This document shows, piece after piece, positions 11,937 to 24,742 of a stretch of 64,000 nt of DNA. Source of the stretch: Fratercula arctica (lineage: Eukaryota; Chordata; Aves; Charadriiformes; Alcidae); the NCBI GenBank assembly GCA_947846985.1, contig CANTUZ010000006.1, positions 48,155,207 to 48,219,206 on the forward strand, read 5' to 3'. Position 1 is the stretch's first letter; each line of letters begins with the position of its first letter. The translations under genes were made by a program, and so were the position numbers. The notes under the pieces were generated by a model. It saw nothing but the letters and a program-made list of their open reading frames with translations. It did no database searches and had not been told where the DNA came from.

Positions 11937-14155
11937 CCTGTACCGTCTAGAGTATCTCTGCAATGAAGTCCAGAATATTAGGGTCATTAGCAGTATGGCT
12001 TAGAGAAACCAGTCTATCATGTAGATAGGTATTTTGCTTTTAAATCTGTTCTTTGATTGTGTAGTATTTTTCTGAGATAGTAGTATCTTTTGGTCAGTAG
12101 ATGGTACAGCAGGTTACAAACTTGTTGGTTTTCCCATGTTGATGTAGCTTTGACCATTACTTGAGTTAATAATGTAAAATTTTCATTTAGACATGTTTAA
12201 TTTATGTTAGTAAGTTCAGATCCATTAGACTTTAAGTATGATTAGTTATTTTTAATTTTCATATATAATGCATAAGAGTGGCATTGGACATAAATAAGCA
12301 AGTACACAGTATCATAAGCAAACTTGGATAAAGTAAATGTGAATGTTTAATGAATTCAAGTGGATAGGTGTAACTTTACTGAAATACAGACGATGGATTT
12401 GTTGAGTTTTTCTGGGGAGTCGTTCTAAAAGAAACTCAGATAAGACGTCATTGCTGCGGGCATAAATTGTATCAAATTCTGCGTGGAGTTATAAAGAAAT
12501 AAATTGAGTTTATTCCTTTCAGTATGGATAGTGCTGTTAGTCATGGGTACTGGTAAGACTTTGCAGAAAAGGAAGTTCACTAACATATTGAAGAACACTG
12601 TAGTGAGATGCTGCTGCTTGATTGAGTCTTAAATTACATGAGAACACCCTTATGATATACTCAAGTATGAACTCAAGAACCGGCAAGTCAGTTTGGTAAT
12701 TAAGAAACAACCGTATCATTTAAGATCTACTGATCTTTAATGTCTCTGCCTTGCTATTCAACGCTTTACCCGCCATCAGCCACATCTATATTGAGCTAGC
12801 TTTTTTTTCTCCTTGAGTGGAAGGAGAGCGATGCTACCTGTAAGATGCGCGATGTATGGAGGTGGAATTTTTTCTTTATTGAGCTATCACAGGCTGAGAT
12901 GTGACACAAGGAGAGCTTTCGGCTGTGGAGGCTACTTAGGCTACTAGAGGACATGAGAGCATTTGTTTTCTTTCTGCAGGGAGAGAGACAGGGGATGGAA
13001 CAGGACTTGGCAGGGGGCTTATCTTCTGTGTAATAGTCTTGGCTCAGAAGAAGCTTTTTTGTTAGACAGCTTTGCATGATAGTCCTCTTGGCCAACAAAG
13101 CTAATTGTTTCTGTGTAACATCTAATACCAGTTGATACAATCAAACCACGGATTTATTGTGCTACGTGGTGTATATTCCACTACAGTCAATATAAAGGAC
13201 AAAGCTTTGAAAATCACATGGAAATATGGACTTGCCTTCTTTTGAAATACTGTAGGAAGAAGGTGTGTATCAGTAAACCTGCCTATTGTATGCCACACAT
13301 GTTCTTCTTAACTGATATTTTTCCTGTAATACAATCTAGTTACAAATCCTACTCTGACAGATTTCTGAATTGCTTATTAGTTAAATGGCTTATGGTTGGT
13401 GAACCACACAATTAAAAAATTGAATCTGTGTGAGCTAAGGCTTTGCTTCATCAATTTTTCTGGTTTTCTGAATGAAAATTGATGCATTTAATGCTGATTT
13501 ATTGTCTCTTGTCTTCAGAAAATTCATTTTGTGCCAAAAGGCCATTGCAGAAATCACCAGATCCAGTTTTTATTGAAATGGACCACAATTTTCTATTTGA
13601 TCCTCCTGAAAATGGTATTGGCTTTAAACTATTAGAATGCAAGCTCTATTACTGCCTCTCACCTTTTAAGAAAAAGAAAATTACGGAGGAGTTAACATCT
13701 ATTCTGTGACGTGGTGGGATAATCAAAATTTAAAGCTTCAAGGTCAAATGTACTTTCCTGAGTGACTCAATTACTGCTGGGTTTGATGGCAGCAGAGGAA
13801 GAAGGATGCTTGGGCTTTAAGGTTGCTGGGTTTTCATTATATAACTAGAGCATATTAACAGGAAGCTGTTAAATACAATTTATATTTGAATAGCCCAATT
13901 GGTAGGCATATTGGCTCCATTGTGTGAGGGATTAAATAAATGTAATGCTTTTCCATTATTATTCACTGAATAGATTTTTTTTTTTTCTTTATTAAGTTTT
14001 GGTTAAAATGTGCATAGCTGTATTGTCAAAGTGACATGTCTGTTTCCTTAAAAGCTAAGTCTATACTGGAAAAAATTGTGCTGTAAAGTTTACAATGCTA
14101 TTAGTTCAATTTTAGCCATTTAATTTTTTTTTTCCTTTTCACATACCCTTTATAG
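11937..14155. other. Unique AT-rich stretch with one candidate exon
   Basis: There is no transposon. A minus-strand open frame of 114 codons (12796-13140) is serine/lysine-rich and unrecognised, so I do not call it a gene. The only exon-like stretch is 13519-13614, listed separately. A T-rich tract at 14121-14155 forms the polypyrimidine run in front of the second candidate exon. Confidence 0.6.
13519..13614 (+). other. Candidate internal exon (96 bp), unrecognised
   Basis: A pyrimidine-rich run ending in an acceptor (TCTTGTCTTCAG, ending at 13518) precedes 96 open bases. These are followed by a weak donor-like GTATTG at 13615. In the open frame the peptide includes CAKRPLQKSPDPVF and FLFDPPEN, which looks less repetitive than most chance frames here. 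Both boundaries would be phase 1. I do not recognise the product. The phase does not fit the next candidate at 14156 (which needs phase 2), so the two cannot simply be spliced together. It may be a chance frame. Confidence 0.15.
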
Positions 14156-14234
14156 TTGCATTCTGCTGAGCAGTTTGCGTGTTTGTAATTTTGATCTTAC
14201 AAATTGTGTGGCTGTTGAAGCATGCAAGCCTTTG
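14156..14234 (+). other. Candidate LRR-like exon (79 bp)
   Basis: A strong acceptor context (a T/C-rich tract from 14121, ending CCTTTATAG at 14155) and a consensus donor GTAAGT at 14235 bound 79 bases. Only one frame is open. It gives 26 codons including LSSLRVCNFDL and NCVAVEACKPL, which resembles the leucine/cysteine spacing of a leucine-rich repeat unit. It could be an exon of an unannotated gene, a decayed exon or coincidence. No flanking exon with compatible phase was found nearby. Confidence 0.25.
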
Positions 14235-15932
14235 GTAAGTACTTTCATAAATCTTTAAATGTTCACTTAGAAATCATGGAAATACATCATTTTCCAACTA
14301 CAGAGATACATAAATAAGAATTCTAGTACCAGTTTAAAATTTTCTCAACACCATGCCAGAAGGGTCATCACTGGTCTTACATTCCGTGTCACAGCCATTT
14401 TCAGAAATTAAGGTTCTAAATTATGGTTTTTTTCAATTTATGCCAATTTACTCTGCCTTTCTCCCATTTACTAGTCTATAATTTACACCTCCATTTGTCA
14501 TCTCTGTTTCTGGCCCAGGATCTTTTGCTAAATATACTTACACAAAGTAAATGAACCAATCTCTGAATTGGACTTCTTTCTTCAATGGGTTGGCAGAAGC
14601 ATTCTCCGTAGCATTAGCTGGATGACTTTCTCTGGCAAGTTGTTTGCAGCAGTTATTAATCTTATTTTGTCGTCATTGTCATTTGAGAATCCTAACATGA
14701 ATTACTGTATTTTAATTCCCTTGGAGAAAAGCATGGAAGTATATTGTAATGAATGCAATTTTGGAAATGGTCTTGCTAACATAAAAATATGCTCAAACTT
14801 CTAGTAGACCATTAGCCCAATCAAACAAAATATTAGTTATAAAAAGCAGTTATTAAGGCAGTGTGACGTTCTTGACGTTCTACTGTACGTAAGACTTTCC
14901 ATCAACCACTGGCGGCACAGAGAGCAGGTACAAGTCAACACCATAGAGCCTCGCTCAAACAGTGGCTGGGATCAGCCCATTGCTGCACGTACTGCTCATT
15001 CCACTTTTGCTGACTTTGCGCTGGCAAGTTTCAGGCAGAAACCTCTTCTCCTGGGCTTTCCTGACCTGCTGCTCCTGGCTTCACACCAGATTCTGATGCA
15101 GGCCCAGATCTCACAGTCCTGAAGGTTGTTATCATCCTTCTGCCTGACAGATGTATCCCCCTACTTGACATCTAATACCCGTTTGTCGTTAGCATTTTAG
15201 TGGAGCTCAAGCTGGAAAGGGGAAGTAGCATTCTCGGAGAGCAGTACTGAAGAAAATACCATGTTCATTCTTCTTCAGCTCTGGAAATAAGAGTTTAGAC
15301 ACATAATCCAACGTTGCTTAAAATAAGTTTAAAAACCTTGAGAGGGGCTTTGTATCTATAATTGGATCTGCAGGCTGTTTCTTCATAATTATCTGGTATT
15401 TTATTAGTTTCTAATGCTGTATATAGAATCATAGAATGCCACATCTGAATATATGCCACATTCTTCAGCCATCTTGCATAGATAACAGAATTTAATATGA
15501 ATAGATTTCTTTTTACATTTACAGTCTTATTATAAAATTCTAATAGTAGTTGATACATATATCACTTTACATTTTAAAGAATGATTTCAATAAATAAAGC
15601 CTTTTAAAGGATCCAAAAAAAATGGCATACATGTTTGTCCTCACGTTATATTCCCTCCCAGAGCATGGAAGGAATGGAACTAGGGAAACAGAAAGATCAT
15701 CCCTAAAGAGGAAAATAGAGTAACCTCAAGAACAGACGCTCACTATCTTCAATCTATTTCTCATTTTCAGTATTTCTTACCCTTTATCACAAAATACCTC
15801 GCAGGTTGACTTAAAGCCATGTTTATGTTCCTTTGATTGACGGTCACTTGAGATCATTTGTGAAGGTAAAAATATTGTGAGGTTTCTTGCTATGTGAGGG
15901 CCTTAATGTCTTTAACAAAAGATTTACTGTTT

Positions 15933-15954
15933 GGGGAGGTTGGGGGCGGGGGGG
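15933..15954 (+). other. G-quadruplex motif
   Basis: Runs of G4 (15933-15936), G5 (15942-15946) and G7 (15948-15954) can supply four G-triplets with loops of 5, 1 and 1 bases on the plus strand. Formation is inferred from the pattern. Confidence 0.6.
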
Positions 15955-16216
15955 TGTTTGCTTGTTGGGCGTTTTTGCAAAGTCTGCCCACAGCAAATGA
16001 GGAAAGGGGGCTTGCATAGGTGTGTGTGTGTTCAGTTTTAAAGGTCTTCATGAAGAGGCAGGAATAAAATTTTGGGAAGTGAGCTGTCATTGCTATCCAT
16101 CAGTTGATATCAAAAAACCCCCTTCCTTTCAGAGTCTGTAAAGCCAGTAAATCTAAACCATGTTGGTCCTTCCCTTCTCTCTAACCAGCACAAAAGGAAA
16201 AGACAGCGAAAATTAC

Positions 16217-16244
16217 GGGGGGGGGGGGGGGGGAAAAAGGGGGG
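16217..16244 (+). repeat. Poly(G) 17-mer followed by A5 and G6
   Basis: A run of 17 consecutive G (16217-16233), then AAAAA, then GGGGGG (16239-16244). Long G homopolymers are rare in vertebrate DNA and are prone to length errors in assembly and to quadruplex formation. Confidence 0.85.
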
Positions 16245-19200
16245 TTGAGCACGTATTCCGTTAACTCTAACATTTGATAAGTCATCTAGATAGACTATTT
16301 CAGCAATGTTTTATTGTCTAATGAATGCCAAAACATTTTGGCCTCTTCATATTCACTGCTAATAAAAACAACAGAGGTTCAATCAAATATTCTCCTCATT
16401 GTTTTATTGGGCTAAGAAATAAAATCCTGATGGCTTTGGTTGCTGTTGTTTTTGTTGGACTGCGGTCAGTAAGAAAAGCGCTGATGTGGAAAGGATACCT
16501 TCTGAACATCAGCCAGGCATATAACCCAAAATATTTTGATTTTCCGATCAGCTTTAAACTAAAGCCAAGATTCAAGTGAGTAAATTCTCATTGCCTTCAT
16601 GAAAATTAGCGCACACAATCTGCAGGTTTCCTTCCAAGTGATGTCTTCAGCGTTCTTCTGGCACAGAGTTACTGAAGTTATCCCTGGTACAACCTACCCT
16701 CGCAATCAAGTAAAGGTTTTTAAGATACCCTTTTTCACCGATCGTGTCTCCAAATTACAAAGCCACTGAGCGTAATTTGAGTCAAATCGCAATTTTATAG
16801 TTCACAACTATCTTTACTCTTGCTTCCTTCTGTAAAAAAAGTCCTGGAGGAAAACTTAGTTTAAGTGTTAGTGGTGAGACACTACAAGAAAACTTGGTTC
16901 AACTTTGCTGAAAGTACTTCCAGGATCTGCTGAAAAAAGGAGAGCAAACATATTTTTTTCTCTTTTAAAGGATGTACAATTTTACAAATTCCTTTACAGT
17001 CTGCTTGTAAAACAGCCCTTCCACTCAAAATCTGCCTGATTTAAGTAGTTAATACTCTAATTCTGATTAATTATTTCAATGTAGATATCCATTTTGTGGA
17101 ATATTCTTCTTTCCAAAGTTGCAATTAGGTCTGCTTTAAAAAGGAAATCTATTACAGTATCTATTTGAGGAAATCCATATAAACTTGTAAAGGATTCATT
17201 TTACATTAGCATCCATACCATATTCCAGCGTAAGTGCTAATTTGAATGCTTCAGCTGATTTTAAGAGTGAATATGCTACAGCACAGTGACTTTCACCTTA
17301 ATTTTTAGTGGTCAAATTAAATTCATTGCTCTTTAAACACTGTTCTCCTATCACATCACTCCTTGAGCCTGGAGTACGTAAGGCAGAAAAATCAGCTGCC
17401 GAAATCTGGTTAAGAAAATGCATTTACATGTGGGGGCTTGGAACTAATATCTAAGTTTGTGCAGGGATTTGGAGTTCCATTGAAATGATAAAATGATTGA
17501 GAATTTATGCAATAACTTTAAGTATTGAAAAGCTAGAGCCAGATTCACTGTTGCCTGAGCATCCAACTGTGCAGCAGTTTGGATTTTCATAAGGCAACTA
17601 ACCAAGTCATGGACCTAATTCCCTATAAAATCAGTGTCTGTAACCTGTTGAGCTGCCTTTTAGGTACCCCAGTACGTTCCTGTTTACCTTTGAACTTCGT
17701 TGTTTGGGTTCAAATCCTATAACCCGGTTAAGAAAACCGAGGAAGTTACCTGTTAGTGTTGGTAAAGGATGCAAGGCCGATTGGTGTTTTGGTTTTTTTT
17801 TTTTTTTCTAGGTGGGCTGCAAAAGGCTCCATTATGCCAAAGCAAACAGATCAGTCACACTTTTCTTATTTTTGTATGCTACACAATACACACACAAAAA
17901 TGGTGTGCGCTCCATGCTTCAAAGGAGCCCGGTTCGATAAAAATTGTATCAGTGTAATCAATAGTAACGTTTTGTCTGACTAAAAAATACTCCGAAGTGT
18001 TGTTTTGGGAGAACAGGCCTTATGAAAGTCTCTACCTTTTAAGAGCCAGGGCTCTCTGGCCTCACGTATATCGAAGTGCCTATTACCTCTTTTTGCCTGC
18101 CTCCATAAACATACCATGTGTTGTTCCTGGAAATATGACTACAGAAAGCTGCTGTTTCTGGGAAGAGTGTTACAGAGCTGGTAATGTTGATTGGTGACTA
18201 ATTAGTGTCATTCCCAGAAGTATTATCTCTGGAAGAATTTCCGAGAAGGCACTGACAACGTGGTGTGTTGGTGTATGCCCGAGCCACGCTGGTGCTTTAC
18301 CACCCCTCCCATAACTCAAAGTTAAGGCTGTGACACATGGCAGTTACAAAGCTGTATTTTTATTTTTTTTTTTCCTATCTATAATTAGCTAAAGCACAGC
18401 TCTGTTCCCTTCACTTCAGCCCTGGATCATATTTTGTGCTTTTCTTACAGGAAAAACACCAGAAAGCAGAACACAATACTAACGGCTTTAGTTGTCTGCC
18501 TGCGCGCGTTAGTTCTCTGCATGCAGAATTGGGAACTATTAAATAGGCCATGTACATTTGCGTATCTTATTTACAAAAATATCTACTCTTACATAGGAGA
18601 ATTTATCTGGTGACACATCTCTAAATGAGCCAATGATGGATGAAAATATTTTAAGATAATTACTGGAAGAAGCTAAGCAAATAAAATGTAAGGAAAAAAC
18701 CAGCAGAAAATGAGGCAAGCAAAAGAAGCCCGGCTAAGAAAAGCAGCAGTAATAAATTATCGTTCAAAATATACTATAATTTTTAGTTGGTTGGAAATGA
18801 AAATCCAGAAGATGGTCTGGATTTTGTCAGAAAGCTTTAATGTTCTTCAGTTTAAAAGTTTCAGGAACAGTGCTGCCAGCGGCCAATTGTGAAGTGTTTG
18901 CTCATGTCGGATGAGGAACTGTACGAGCTGCACGCAAAGAAGTGCTGTATAAAATGAAAAAAACTTTGGGGGTAGCTCAGTTGCATTACAAGTGCTGAAA
19001 GAAACCTTACAGCTAGGAAATCAACACCGAAGTTGCCCATTCTGATGGGGATTAGAGACGTTTATTTTAGGAGTGTCTTTGGGATTTGCTATTGCAGTGG
19101 CTGGAGCTGGCTGCAGCAGCACATCTGCCCACGCAGCGCTGGTTTTGGTAGCGGTGGTGGGGCTTGATTAGCGGATACCTGAGTAAAACTACCTTAGATA

Positions 19201-19490
19201 AGGTTGGATGATACTTAATCCATTTCTGCTTTATTCGAAAAGCATCTTTCGTAGGACAGCGTGTAATTTAAGATCGTAGCCTGCATTTGAAATTTCCGTT
19301 GATACATCTATGCTACCAGAGTTTTATTTGCAAAACATCTGTTGTTCTTCTGCTCTTCCCGAAGGGCTTTTGATGATGTGGCCCTTTGGTTCAGCTGGTG
19401 ATATGATTTATTTATCTCTTTGCTTATCGGCAAGACTTTAAAATCCACAAATCCAGATAGGCTGGATACAATTTTCACAGCCCAGAGCTG

Positions 19491-19515
19491 CCCTCCCCAC
19501 CCACCCACCCCCCCC
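19491..19515 (-). other. G-quadruplex motif with single-nucleotide loops (minus strand)
   Basis: On the plus strand the C runs are CCC, CCCC, CCC, CCC and C8, each separated by one base (T, A, A, A). The minus strand therefore reads G8-T-GGG-T-GGG-T-GGGG-A-GGG. Four or more G-triplets with one-base loops form the most stable class of parallel quadruplex, a well-established rule. It sits in unique DNA, not in a recognised repeat. Confidence 0.8.
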
Positions 19516-20692
19516 AAAGTAATTTTTCTAGGATATCTATCTTAACACGTTTAGATGTTAGCTCTTAATGTGTTAGATAAAATAGAACATCAATTGTGTT
19601 TTGCAAGTACCTCTGTATCTAAATTCACTCTTTTGTTGGTAGTTATACGTCAAGGAAAAATATCAGAGTCCGTTGTAGTGGTGCAGGCAAAGGTTTCCAG
19701 GGCATGGGATAATGTTTCAGGGTATTAAATCTGGTTTTGCCATTAGTTCCCTGAATGGTTTTTGGTTGAATAACTCATGATTTAATTTTGCCTCAGCATG
19801 CCTGGGAATGTAAAGACTGGGAGGTTCATTGTATGCAAAACTAAATAGATCCCTCAGCATTTGTGTTTATGTGTTCCTGTCCTGAGGGTCTCTTTTATGG
19901 CCAGCAGCCTTGGCAGCGCACGGAGCACGTTGTGATCACAGAACTCTCTTTCTTTCTTGCAAGGACACAACTTAAGCGATGAGTTGCCTTAGTCAAATTT
20001 TTGGGCAGGCAGCAAGGGTACTGATACTTTTTTTTTTTTTTTTAATGTAGCTGCCCTTCTGTTCCCAGACATTTGCTGCAGAGAGTAACGAAATAAAACG
20101 CTAAAAATCATGGTGGAGAATCAGTCTGAATTGTCTGCAGCCTATGCATTTAAATCGCCAAGAGGCCTTCTGCAGTCTCACCAGTTATCACTTTTGCACA
20201 TGTTGAGCCTTTGCTGCCTGCCAGCAGCAGTTCAGTAAGTTCTGCACAGGATTTTCTCCTGAATCAATCCATTCTAAGCCGGTAGTAGAGCTACTGATGT
20301 ATTTTAATGAATTCTGTTTCACATTTTCCCATTTATACTGCAGTTTATATACTGTCCTTTGAGACTTCTGTATTCATCTTATCTGGCTTTAGAAGAGTAC
20401 TGGAGAATCTGGTAAATGACAGCTGCTGTGGTTTTAAATTTTGCTGCAAGGTTTCAGCAAGATAACATTGCAAGAATGGAGGGGGTTTTGTTGAGTTTTT
20501 TTTTTTTCTTTCTGTATTTTTGGTTTTTTTTCCAGAATTGAAGCCTAGGCTAAATTATTCTGTTGTATAGTGAGTAACAGCATGTGTAGAAATTCCTAAC
20601 AACATTCAAACCAGTGAAAAACATGCCTCAGATTACATAAAATGGAAAAAATATTTTTCTGGTGAAATACTTGGTTTAGGATAAATGCCACA

Positions 20693-20880
20693 TCATAGAA
20701 GTGAAGGGGACATCTGAGTCGTGAAGTTCATGGTCTCCAGTGGTGCAGCCACAGCACCATCCATACGTGTGTCACGCTGTTTTGAAACCAGTTGTGTTTC
20801 TCCATCACTGACAGAAAAGCTCTTTTAGAACTTTATTCACACCCCTGCCTTTCAGTGCCAGTTAGCGGTTATTAATGACT
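20693..20880 (-). mobile_element. Possible ancient CR1 remnant
   Basis: The plus strand begins ATCATAGAAGTGAAGGGGAC, followed by GAAGTTCATGGTCTCC and, further on, TGTTTTGAAACCAG. This is the order expected of a very old CR1 3' end read in reverse complement. The similarity is patchy and I cannot exclude chance. Confidence 0.3.
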
Positions 20881-23800
20881 ACTTATTCTCGTACTTTAGT
20901 TTTTCACTTCCCCCTGCTAGTATTTATTCCTGTCTTTCAATGCACAGTGTGTTTTATTTATAAAATAGGTCCCTGTCAATTTTTAAGAAAATGTCCTGTT
21001 TAGATTATGGAGCAGATGGATAAACCGCAAATTACAATAGCGGCACAGGGCTTTCGAACAGAGGGATCTTCCCTGCAACTGAAAACGTGGTTATTTTAGT
21101 CTAGAGAATAGAAGCAGCAACACAATTAACATTGGAAAATTTTAGCGACGTTTCTAACTCTTCACGTTTACCGTGACATTGTGCAGGAAACAGTGATGCA
21201 CCACACTGCAAGGTCTAGATATGCTCTAATTCCTCTGTGGCACATATCCCAGCAAGAACCCTTCTTCTTCAGATCTATAGCTTGACAGGGAACAGCATCA
21301 ATGCTGAAGCTTTTCCCTGGTTTCTTTGTTTTTCTTGCAGAAATGCTTCTTGGTTTCTTGTTTTCTTTGATTTGTTCAAGAAAACCCGTTTTCTTTTAAA
21401 TTCGGCAGAAGGTCTCAGATGAGGGAATATTTTTCTTTATGGCGCTTGAATAACAAGTTTCCATGATGTAACCTGCAGGGAGCAGTCTCCTGTCTGTGAA
21501 CTCTAACGTTTTCTAGGTACGTTTTGTGTCCCCCCACTTAAAACCCTTCCTCTTCCTATGCTGCATGACTGCTGTACCTTTGCTCAGACCAGGGAGAATC
21601 TTGGAGCTTGTAAGACAGGGCTAGTAATTTCACCACTGGTATAGCTTATTTTGCAGTTGTGTCACTTTATAGCATTAAAGTTTTTGAATGCCACCGTATC
21701 CCTTAAGTCCTACTTTCCCTAGGGTAGGTAAGTCATAACAGTGATTATTCTTCCTGCTGTAACAGCAATGTACGTATTATAGTAATGGTAAGTTCACAAA
21801 ATCATCTCAAGTTGGATAACTCCAAATGTACGTTTTTATTTTCTTATTTTCATTATTCATTAAAATTGCTTGATCTACCTTTTTTCTTTGTGTTTTCTCA
21901 TCTTCCCTATGCCCAATCGGTGTAATTCAAACAGACTGTCCTGAAAGTGGCACATAGGAGGATATGGTTAGTTTGAGAGTAAGAGAGGGGTCTGAAACAT
22001 CATCATGGTGTTTTTTCCGAAGTAAAACACATACGGTAAAAATCAGATTAGGAACCAATTCCTAGCATTTCAGACCTAGTCACCCCCGTATTCCAGAAAA
22101 AGTGAAACCAGAATTGGGCTAATAAGCATATTCTGTGTTTTGGCTTGTGTTTGATGTTACTTTTGTTGATGGTTCTTCATTCATGTGACTTTATTTACAT
22201 CTTTTTGGCATCCTAAAGAAGCTTTGTAACCCAGTTACTGCAATGTCTGCTTTACCCAAATGGACCCAGATCTTGTCTTACCAGCAATTGTCTAAATCAT
22301 TCTTCAGTTAAGGTAAAAATCCATGGTATTCCATGCTGCATATCCAAATGTGTCTTTCTCCTCTGTAATAGCATAACAATATAGTTCTACGTTTTGGGGC
22401 TGGTGCATATTTCCTAATGAGCCTCTGAAGAGACTGGGTTAGGGATTATCTCTACGGAAGATGCTTCTGTTTTTCATTGCTACTGTTCCCGGTCTGCTGA
22501 TGTAGTAAAGTCTCTCAACATATCCAGGGGAATGCCTAGGGGAGAAAAGGGAGTAGCATGAGTAGTCAGGAATAAGCAAAAGGAAGATCTGATGTTTTAA
22601 AAATATGCTATAAAATATGGCCTTTGGAAAAAACTGCAAGGAGATTTCGCATTTGGAAAAACTGCAGAAAAATTTCTGAGGGGAGTAGAAATGTTTTTAA
22701 ATAGCAACAGGTGGAGCTAAACTGGGGGAAGCTGTACGTGCTCCATCTCCTCCTCTGCAGCACCATGTAGCCAGCAGTGTTGAGGGAAGCTACCTAGAGA
22801 TACCTCAAAGTTGATCATAGATATTTACCATAAAAGCTGAAAATTACCTGCTCATTTTAACAAAAAGCTTGATTTTAGAAGCTTATGACTGAAGGATCAA
22901 AGCAATCTCTTTGCTTTTCTTTTACCCGTAATATCTGCTGGTTTTGTTCATCCGTATACCTATCCATGTACAGTCACAACTCAGGGGCTGCTTTTAAAAC
23001 ACCTATTTTTAGGAATTTGTGTCTAGTTTTGTGGTGCAGCCAGTACTCTTTCTGTACCTGGATTACTCCAGTGACAGACAAATATAAAATGATTAAGCAT
23101 ACTTTGAGCCTTTTTTTTTTTTTTCTGATGAAAGGAACAGAGAATAATGAATTGTTGCATGATAAATTTCTTCTGAAAATCAGCTTTTAAACTTGCTGGC
23201 TTCCATCCCATAAAATGAGGTAGGATTTGCAGTTTCTTTCACAGCCATACAGGTATTTTAAAGGAAACTAGTGTAGGAGGAACAATTTTTCTGTCCTTAA
23301 ATAATTTACTGTATTTAGTGAAACTGCATGTTTTCTTTGTCCCTTCCTATCCCTAAAACAATAAGGTGGATCATTATCGCGACAGGGGGCTCGCTGTCAT
23401 TCCCAACCATCACGTCCTCTCTGACACATCTTGGCCCGTGCAGTTGCTGTGAGTAGTCCCTAAGAATAATTAGCGTTTCTTTTAGAAGAGTGTTGGTGTG
23501 AGAATGCATGTGCGCTTTGTATAAAATTAGTATAATGCCTGTGCAAATATATAAGGTATTACACGTTACAAATGCCAGCGCATAAGGAGTTCCTTTCCTT
23601 AGCAGAAGCCTTATGATCTCGCCGTGTTCAGTAGACACTGGGTTTGCTTTGTCTGAAGGTGGATTTGCCTCCTGTTGCTTGTCAGTAGGCCTGAAAGTCC
23701 TCCGTTAACATTGCTTTGGGGATCTCGCCACCGATTGACTCACTGTTTTATTTTCATCTGCTTCACGAGAGATGAATAACTGCAGTTCTCTGAAGTGCTC

Positions 23801-24169
23801 TTCCACTCCCCTTTGAAAGCCCAATTCTAGACAACGTATGCAACAGGGACGCAAATAATCATCACGTTTATTCAAGTTGTTTGCCTTCTATTGCTGAAGT
23901 TAAACGTGTTTAAATAGTTGAAAGTTACCAACTTGAAACCTCCTATCTCTTCTTGTAATGAAGGCCAGGGGGAATGATAACCTTAATCGTTTGCTTTTTT
24001 CCTGGAAACAAATGAACTTGCTATCAGGGAGGGTGTGCTGGTCCTTACCAGTAAGAACGAACTTCAGAAAATTGCCACTTGACATTGGAGAGCATTGTGC
24101 AGATTCCACCAGCGCAACCAGAAATTGAAATAGAGGCCCCGAGAGCAAAAGGTTTAATAATGCAGCAAG

Positions 24170-24230
24170 TCTGTCAAGCAATTGAATTTAAATTATGCTA
24201 TAATGCAAAATGCTAGTTACTAATTACTAC
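24170..24230. promoter_or_regulatory. Candidate enhancer core: octamer-like and homeodomain sites
   Basis: CTGTCAAGCAATTGAA at about 24171-24186 combines TALE/NKX-like sites. It is followed by an octamer-like ATGCAAAAT (24203-24211, one base from the POU consensus) and TAATTA (24221-24226). The spacing is tight. It is inferred from motifs only. Confidence 0.25.
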
Positions 24231-24712
24231 AAGGAAGGAATTGTGATAGAAACTTTCAACACTTTGTTATTATGCTGGGGCAACATGATGAGATTGGCTT
24301 GGTCTTGCGATATAAAGTCCTGATTTCAAGTTGATTTTAACGAAACGGAACAAGCAGAAAGCCTATTTGGAGTGGACACTCGAAAATAGGGATTCAATGC
24401 TTAGCGAAAATATAAACCGTCTAGCTCCCTAATAATAAATACAAGAAAAAAGTTGAATAGCTTTCGTGGCACAAGTAGGCTGTAATTCTAAGTAATGCTG
24501 AGCTCAGATTGTGACCCGTGTCCCAGCTGTTTGGCTGCCTCACTCAAAGCCAAGTTTGTGAAGCAGAGCTGTGTGACTGGCCTAGTTTTACTGAAAAAAC
24601 CCACGAAGTTGTTGGGCTGTGAGACTGTCTATAAGAAAAAGCTTTGCAAGAAAAGAAAATTAATAACGGAAAAGCGAAATCTTGGTATTACTATAGTAAA
24701 TCTGGGGTTCAA

Positions 24713-24742
24713 AGGAAAAGTACTGATAGGAAAAGTACTGAT
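24713..24742 (+). repeat. 15-bp perfect tandem duplication
   Basis: AGGAAAAGTACTGAT occurs twice in direct succession (24713-24727, 24728-24742), inside an A-rich, purine-rich tract. This is typical of replication slippage. Confidence 0.9.

Larger units (their letters stand above)
14235..20692. other. Unique non-coding stretch with several G-rich tracts
   Basis: No gene is called. An 84-codon frame at 16325-16579 is preceded in frame by a stop codon at 16322-16324, so it cannot be an exon read through from an acceptor at 16304. Homopolymers include T15 at 17793-17807 and T16 at 20028-20043. G-rich structures at 15933, 16217 and 19491 are listed separately. Confidence 0.65.

Noticed and set aside
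12796..13140. 114-codon minus-strand frame
   Set aside because: Low-complexity Ser/Lys-rich translation with no recognised domain, start context or splice sites.
15425..15438. AGAATCATAGAATG, identical to a reversed CR1 tail
   Set aside because: Only 14 bases match and the flanks show no CR1 sequence, so it is too short to call.
16325..16579. 84-codon frame ending near a GTGAGT donor-like site
   Set aside because: A stop codon lies in frame immediately upstream (16322-16324), so it cannot be joined to an acceptor before it, and the peptide is unrecognised.
17707..17717. GGTTCAAATCC, a tRNA B-box-like word
   Set aside because: No A box at the right distance upstream and no cloverleaf pairing could be drawn.
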